Below are positions 58,989-64,000 of a stretch of 64,000 bases of DNA, piece by piece. The translations under genes were made by a program, and so were the position numbers. Under the pieces are notes generated by a model. The model worked only from the letters and a program-made list of their open reading frames with translations, searched no databases and had not been told where the DNA came from. This DNA comes from Bacteroidota bacterium (GTDB lineage Bacteria > Bacteroidota > Bacteroidia > AKYH767-A > 2013-40CM-41-45), in contig JADKIH010000001.1 of assembly GCA_016721305.1 (NCBI GenBank), positions 62,001-126,000 of the forward strand, given 5' to 3'. How positions within the stretch are numbered: position 1 is the first letter of the stretch; every line of letters begins with the position of its first letter.

Positions 58989-59031
58989 ATTCGTTGCCAA
59001 GCGCGACCGGTATCGTTTTCATACGCATGTT

Positions 59032-62000
59032 ATGCAAAAAAGAAAAACATTTCCGAACACGGGACTTCTTTTACTTATTTGCCTCTTCCCCTCTCTCGGC
59101 ATTGCTCAAAAGCAGAGTCAATTTACATTAATTTCTCCGGAAGAAAGTCAGGTCACTTTTCAAAACAAGCTTACAGAAACGGAAGAGATTAACATTCTCA
59201 ACTACGAATATTTTTACAACGGTGGCGGGTGTTGCCGTTGGCGACATCAATAACGATGGCTTACCCGATATTTATTTTACGTCGAATATGGGGTCAGATA
59301 AATTATATCTGAACAAGGGAAAACTTCAGTTCCAAGGACATCACCGTTATTCAAAAACCGAGGAAGACCCGGATGGAAAACCGGAGTAACCATGGCCGAT
59401 GTGAATAACGATGGGTGGCTCGACATTTATGTTTGTCATAGCGGGAAATTAGCCGGCAATTTACTGGCAAACGAACTTTTTATAAATAATCACGATCTAA
59501 CTTTTACCGAGCGAAGTGCTGAGTTCGGCCTAAACGACATCTCCTACTCTACACAGGCGGCATTTTTCGATTATGATCACGACGGCGATCTTGACATGTA
59601 CTTGCTAAATCACAATATAACCACATTCAAGAATTTCGACATTCGTGAGATTCGTCAAAAAAGAGATAGTCTGGCAGGAGATAAATTATTCAGAAATGAT
59701 AATGGACATTTTACCAATGTAAGTGCGCAGGCAGGCATTAAAGGTTCTCCGATTGGTTTCGGTCTAGGAATCGGAATCGGCGATTTGAATAATGACGGAT
59801 GGGATGATATATACGTCCGAAACGATTACACTGAGCCTGATTATCTGTACATCAACAATCACGATGGCACATTCACCGATCAACTGACAACGATGATCAA
59901 TCACACCTCACAATTTTCGATGGGTTGTGATATCGCTGATTTCAATAACGACGGATTTGAGGACATCATTACCCTCGACATGTTGCCAGAAGACAATCAG
60001 CGACAGAAAGAATTACGCGGGCCGAATAATTACGACAAATATTGGCTTCAGGTTAAGTTCGGCTATCACCATCAAGTGATGCGGAATAATTTACAGCTTA
60101 ATAACGGCAACGGAACATTCAGTGAAATCGGGCAGATGGCCGGAATCAGCAATACCGACTGGTCGTGGACGCCACTATTTTGCGATTTCGATAACGATGG
60201 CTGGAAAGATTTACTCATTACAAATGGCTACCGAAGAAATTTCATCAACATGGATTTTCTGAAGTACACATATGAAGATGCAAAAGTAAAAGCACGACAA
60301 GAAGGAACGAAGGTGAATTTTATGGCGCTGCTTAATCAAATCCCTGGCATTGATATCCCCAATTACATTTACTCTAACAACAAAGACCTGACATTTAAAG
60401 AGCGCACGAAGGATTGGGGAATGTTTATCAACTCTTTCTCGGGCGGCGCTTCGTGTGCTGATCTTGACCGTGACGGAGATCTTGATGTTGTCATGAACAA
60501 TATCAATTCGCCGGCATTCATTTATCGAAACAATAATATTGAATCAGGAAACTATCTGGCGATTAATTTCGCCGGGAGCGAGAAAAACCGTTTCGGAATC
60601 GGATGTAAAGTCGAATTGAAATCCTCTGCCGGAATTCAAGCTGAAGAACTCAACTTATCGAGAGGATATGAATCATCGGTAGAGCCGGAGCTTTTCTTCG
60701 GCACAGGTAAAAGCGAGCTAATCGACGAAGTAAAAGTTATCTGGCCGGATGGTAAAGAAGAAATTCGCAAAAAGGTAAAAACGAATCAACGCTTAACTTT
60801 CACTTATACCGAAGCGAAGGAAACAAAGAAAAAAGTCGAAAAGCCAATTCAATCTACGTTTGAGAAAAAAACCGACATTCTCAATTTCACTCATAGCGAA
60901 AATGACTTTGTAGATTTCAAAACCGAACCACTCATTCCTCATAAACTTTCCGTATTCGGTCCAAGGATGTCTGTCGGAGATGTGAACGGAGATGGACTAA
61001 TCGATGTTTTCATTGGAAATGGTGCCGGAAGCAAAGCCGAATTACAGATTCAGACAAGCGAAGGAAAGTTTGTTCTGTCGGAACAACCGGCGATTGCTGC
61101 TGACAGCATGTGTGAAGAAGGCGAATCGATTTTTCTGGATATCGACAAGGATAGCGACAATGATTTATTCGTCGTCTCGGGCGGATATGAATTCGAAAGC
61201 AACTCACCTCTCCTGCAAGACAGATTATATTTGAATGACGGCAAAGGAAATTTCTCCAAATCATCGAATCTGATTCCGAACGACACGATAGCAGGTCTTT
61301 GTGTGAAGAAAGGCGATATCGATAACGATGGCGATGATGACCTCTTTATTGGCGGATGTGTGGAACATGCTCATTATGGCAAATCTGTTCCTTCAAAAAT
61401 CCTGATAAACACAAATGGCGTTTTCGCTGATGCAACCGACGAGCTCTGCTCAGCTTTGAATAATGCAGGCATGGTGATGGATGCCGATTTTGCCGATGTG
61501 AACAACGATGGCAAGTTGGATTTAGTGATTACCGGAGAGTGGATGAAAATAAAAGTCTTTCTGAATGACGGCCACAGGCTGATCGAAAAGACAGATGCCG
61601 TACCAAATTCGACCGGATGGTGGAATTGCATTGTTGCGAACGACATCGACAATGATGGCGACATCGACTTGATCGCAGGCAACAGAGGCAGCAATGAACA
61701 ATTGAAAGCAACGGAAGAACATCCGGCCTATTTATATCTGAAGGATTTTGACAAGAACGGCAGCACGGAACCGATCATTACCTATTACATCAAAGACGGA
61801 ACCTATCCGATGCCGTCGCGAGATGAGTTACTGGATCAGATGGTTTCGATGCGAAAAAGATACATCTACTATCACCAGTATGCCGATCAGACCATTGACA
61901 GTATGTTTTCCGCGCAGCAGCTCCAAGACGCCCACATCGACGCCTGTGTTGAAATGAGAACCTGCTGGTTCGAAAACGATGGCAAAGGCAATTTTGCAAA

Positions 62001-62325
62001 GCATGCATTTGGAAATGAAATTCAAATGGCTCCAATCAACTCTATCGTGATCACCGATGTTGACGGTGATAAAAAGAACGACATTATTCTGGCCGGAAAC
62101 AATTATTCCGTTCGCGCCGAAATGGGACGTGAGGATGCAGGCTTTGGCTTTCTCCTAAAAAATAATGGAAAAGGAAATTTCTCAAACATAAGCTCTAAAG
62201 AAAGCGGATTACTCATTAAGGGTGATTGCAGAAACCTTAAACTTCTTACATTGGCCAAAAAGAAAGTATTGTTGGCCGGAATGAATAACGATTCACTTCA
62301 GACTATCATCCTAAATCAGAAATAA
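59032..62325 (+). CDS. FG-GAP/VCBS-repeat protein with ASPIC/UnbV domain, N-terminus frame-broken
   Basis: The long intact part (59392-62325, 977 aa) contains two propeller-type sets of FG-GAP/VCBS repeats with calcium-binding DxNxDG loops (ADVNNDGWLDIYV; GDLNNDGWDDIYV; GDVNGDGLIDVFIG; GDIDNDGDDDLFIGG) and between them an ASPIC/UnbV domain (FGIGCKVELKSSAGIQAEEL; VKVIWPDGKEEIR). The signal peptide lies in a first piece at 59032-59253 (LLLLICLFPSLGIAQ). The joining stretch 59222-59392 holds at least three lesions, but GVAVGDINNDGLPDIYFTSN and GKLQFQ can be read in it. Joined length is about 1095 aa. The protein is exported and sits one base before the haloperoxidase-like gene; its function is unknown, though the pairing recurs in Bacteroidota. 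Confidence 0.88.
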
Positions 62326-62326
62326 T

Positions 62327-63742
62327 ATGCACAGAAAAGTTTTACTAATCTTTTCAATTCTTTCACTCAGCTTCATATCCGGTCATTCTCAGGATAAGAA
62401 GAAAGAGTTGAAGCCGGCAACGAAAGACGAATACAAAGCAGTTAATTACTATTACCTCGCGCAGGCTAACGGCGATTTGACAGCTGTGATACTTCACGAC
62501 GTATTTGCGCCACCCGTGGCTGCGCGAATTTATGCTTACTCTAATATTGCCTCGTATGAAGCTATTGCCGGAGTAAACCACTTGAAAAGAAGTTTTGCCG
62601 GAAAATTAACCGACATGCCGGCGATGCCCTTGGCCGACAGTACAAAAAAATACATCTCTGCCATCGCCGGCATAAGAGCATTTTACGCAGTTAGCAAAGC
62701 TTTAGTATTTAGCGAAAATGACATGGAAGAAGCATGGCAAAACGCCTTGAATGACTTCCCGAAAGATGGCACAACGAAAGAGGATATTGAAAATTCGATT
62801 GCATACGGAAATGAAATTGCATCTGCCATTATCAAATGGGCGAAGAAAGACAATTACACTGAAACACGAACTTACCCACGTTATCAGGTAAAGAATCAGG
62901 ATCAGTACTGGTCTCCTACTTCACCCGATTATGCAGAGGCATTGGAGCCTTACTGGAATAAAATAAGGCCAATGACATTAGCATCGGCATCGCAATTTAA
63001 TGCACCGGCACCGTTGCCTTATGACACGAATATGTCGTCGGCATTTATGAAAATGGTAAAACTGGTTTATGATTCATCAAAATTTTTCGTTGCCGATTCA
63101 AACCGAATTGGAATTGCTCGTTATTGGGATGACAATCCTTTTACCACCGTTTATCAGGGCCACTTCTCATTTGCGATCAAAAAGGTTACTCCGGGAGGAC
63201 ATTGGATCGGAATTACAAGTATTGCTTTAAAGAAAACGAATACCAATATTGTTTTAGCTGCAGAAGCATATGCACTCGTTTCCATTTCGTTACTTGATGC
63301 ATTTATCAGCTGCTGGGATACGAAGTACACGACGCATTATATTCGTCCGGTTACCATTATCAATCGTCTGCTGGATCCCGAGTGGAAACCAATTATACAG
63401 ACACCCCCATTTCCGGAATACACCAGCGGTCATGGTGTAATTTCATCCGCTGCAGCAAACACACTTTCGGCTTTATTCGGAGAGAACTTCTCCTTCACTG
63501 ATACTATTGAGACACTTAACGACATGCCGCCACGAACCTTCGCAAACTTCCGGGAGGCGGCTCGGGAAGCTTCCTTCAGCCGTTACTATGGAGGAATACA
63601 CTACATCCTGACAGCTGAAAGAAGCCTTGTACAAGGAACAAAGGTTAGTGAAAATCTTTTAAATAAACTTAAATCCACTAAGCGAAAATCCGAAAATAAA
63701 AACAATCTTGTCGAACCGAAACAAGCTAATCCGAAGCAATAA
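62327..63742 (+). CDS. Secreted vanadium-dependent haloperoxidase-like (PAP2 superfamily) protein
   Basis: The 471-aa protein has a signal peptide (LIFSILSLSFISGHSQ) and an all-helical PAP2/VHPO fold. The phosphate or vanadate site is visible in order: KYTTHYIRPVTIINRLLDPE (first Arg), FPEYTSGHGVISSAAANTLS (Ser-Gly-His) and ASFSRYYGGIHYILTAER (Arg and the second His). Members are either haloperoxidases or acid phosphatases, and the sequence does not say which. The C-terminal 25 residues are Lys/Asn-rich. It starts one base after the stop of the FG-GAP protein, so the two are translated as a pair. The frame is intact. Confidence 0.9.
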   Translation: MHRKVLLIFSILSLSFISGHSQDKKKELKPATKDEYKAVNYYYLAQANGDLTAVILHDVFAPPVAARIYAYSNIASYEAIAGVNHLKRSFAGKLTDMPAMPLADSTKKYISAIAGIRAFYAVSKALVFSENDMEEAWQNALNDFPKDGTTKEDIENSIAYGNEIASAIIKWAKKDNYTETRTYPRYQVKNQDQYWSPTSPDYAEALEPYWNKIRPMTLASASQFNAPAPLPYDTNMSSAFMKMVKLVYDSSKFFVADSNRIGIARYWDDNPFTTVYQGHFSFAIKKVTPGGHWIGITSIALKKTNTNIVLAAEAYALVSISLLDAFISCWDTKYTTHYIRPVTIINRLLDPEWKPIIQTPPFPEYTSGHGVISSAAANTLSALFGENFSFTDTIETLNDMPPRTFANFREAAREASFSRYYGGIHYILTAERSLVQGTKVSENLLNKLKSTKRKSENKNNLVEPKQANPKQ

Positions 63743-63809
63743 GGAAGTTCGCGATTAATGTCGGCTGATTCATTGAAAAAAATAATTAAAACAACATAAT
63801 AAATCAAAA

Positions 63810-64000
63810 ATGGAAAAACCAACGCAAGCAATCAGCAAGGGTGCTTTACCTTCGCTCGTTACCGTCTTCTTCTTTTGGGGATTTGTGGCAGCTTCGAACG
63901 GAATCTTTATCCCGTTCTGTAAAACACACTTTAATCTGAATCAATTCCAGTCACAATTGATCGACACGTCATTTTACGGAGCCTATTTTTTCGGCTCATT
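63810..64000 (+). CDS. FucP-type sugar/proton symporter (MFS), N-terminal fragment at the window edge
   Basis: 63 codons are visible before the window ends. The start MEKPTQAISKGALPSLVTVF is followed by FFFWGFVAASNGIFIPFCKT, HFNLNQFQSQLIDTSFYGAY. This is the first-helix pattern of the FucP/GlcP branch of sugar MFS permeases, which import hexoses with protons. It lies 67 bases after the haloperoxidase-like gene on the same strand and would suit uptake of the glucose released by the alpha-glucan locus. Confidence 0.88.
   Translation, partial: MEKPTQAISKGALPSLVTVFFFWGFVAASNGIFIPFCKTHFNLNQFQSQLIDTSFYGAYFFGS

Overview
The window comes from a Bacteroidota chromosome, probably a free-living, polysaccharide-degrading member of the Chitinophagales/Sphingobacteriales side of the phylum. 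The signs are a SusC/SusD pair, Por-type C-terminal sorting domains (type IX secretion), PKD and SprB-like surface modules, LytS/LytTR signalling, genes without Shine-Dalgarno sequences, and TTTG-N19/20-TAnnTTTG-like promoters. No rRNA, tRNA, CRISPR array or complete insertion sequence was found.

Layout. 1-6394 (-): the N-terminal 2131 codons of a giant cysteine-rich PKD/SprB-like surface protein running off the left edge, preceded by a 58-aa orphan IS3-type helix-turn-helix ORF. 6819-10526 (-): a LytTR response regulator and its large beta-propeller sensor kinase. 10679-11505 (+): a CvfB-like S1 RNA-binding protein. 11918-16535 (+): an aromatic catabolism operon, hmgA-hpd-paaABCD (homogentisate and phenylacetyl-CoA), preceded by two helically phased TGAC-N4-GTCA dyads, then a persulfide-dioxygenase-like hydrolase with a tandem rhodanese. 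17911-33346: LOG phosphoribohydrolase, outer-membrane proteins, esterase, a secreted PKD protein, an ECF sigma factor with a membrane-anchored beta-barrel partner, prolyl-tRNA synthetase, a Tyr/Asn-rich lipoprotein, a FadL-like barrel, a TPR-like protein and a zinc-ribbon coiled-coil protein. 33404-41473: Nif3-like protein, lpxK, purine nucleoside phosphorylase, a TlpA-like lipoprotein, an M1 peptidase and lpxH. 41513-58988: an alpha-glucan locus (GH13, SusD, SusC, GH31, BadF-type sugar kinase, GapN-like dehydrogenase, phosphofructokinase, NrtR-like Nudix regulator, and two secreted proteins sharing a binding-like module, one of them a GH13 amylase). 59032-64000: an FG-GAP/UnbV protein, a vanadium-haloperoxidase-like protein and the start of a FucP-type sugar transporter.

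How the genes work together. Surface SusC/SusD and secreted amylases would capture and cut starch-like glucans, GH31 and GH13 enzymes would release glucose, and the kinase, GapN and phosphofructokinase would feed glycolysis under a sugar-sensing Nudix regulator. The aromatic operon would take tyrosine-derived 4-hydroxyphenylpyruvate to maleylacetoacetate and epoxidise phenylacetyl-CoA.

Two things dominate the unusual side. First, about twenty genes are broken by frame shifts, many of them a single base lost from an A or T run, with a few short in-frame-scale losses as well (paaA, gapN, the Nudix gene). This looks more like consensus error than biology, so I annotate such genes as one locus with the break described. 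Second, three convergent gene junctions hold short-period repeat arrays that begin at or near a stop codon: two G-rich heptamer arrays that match G-quadruplex motifs and one inverted octamer array.
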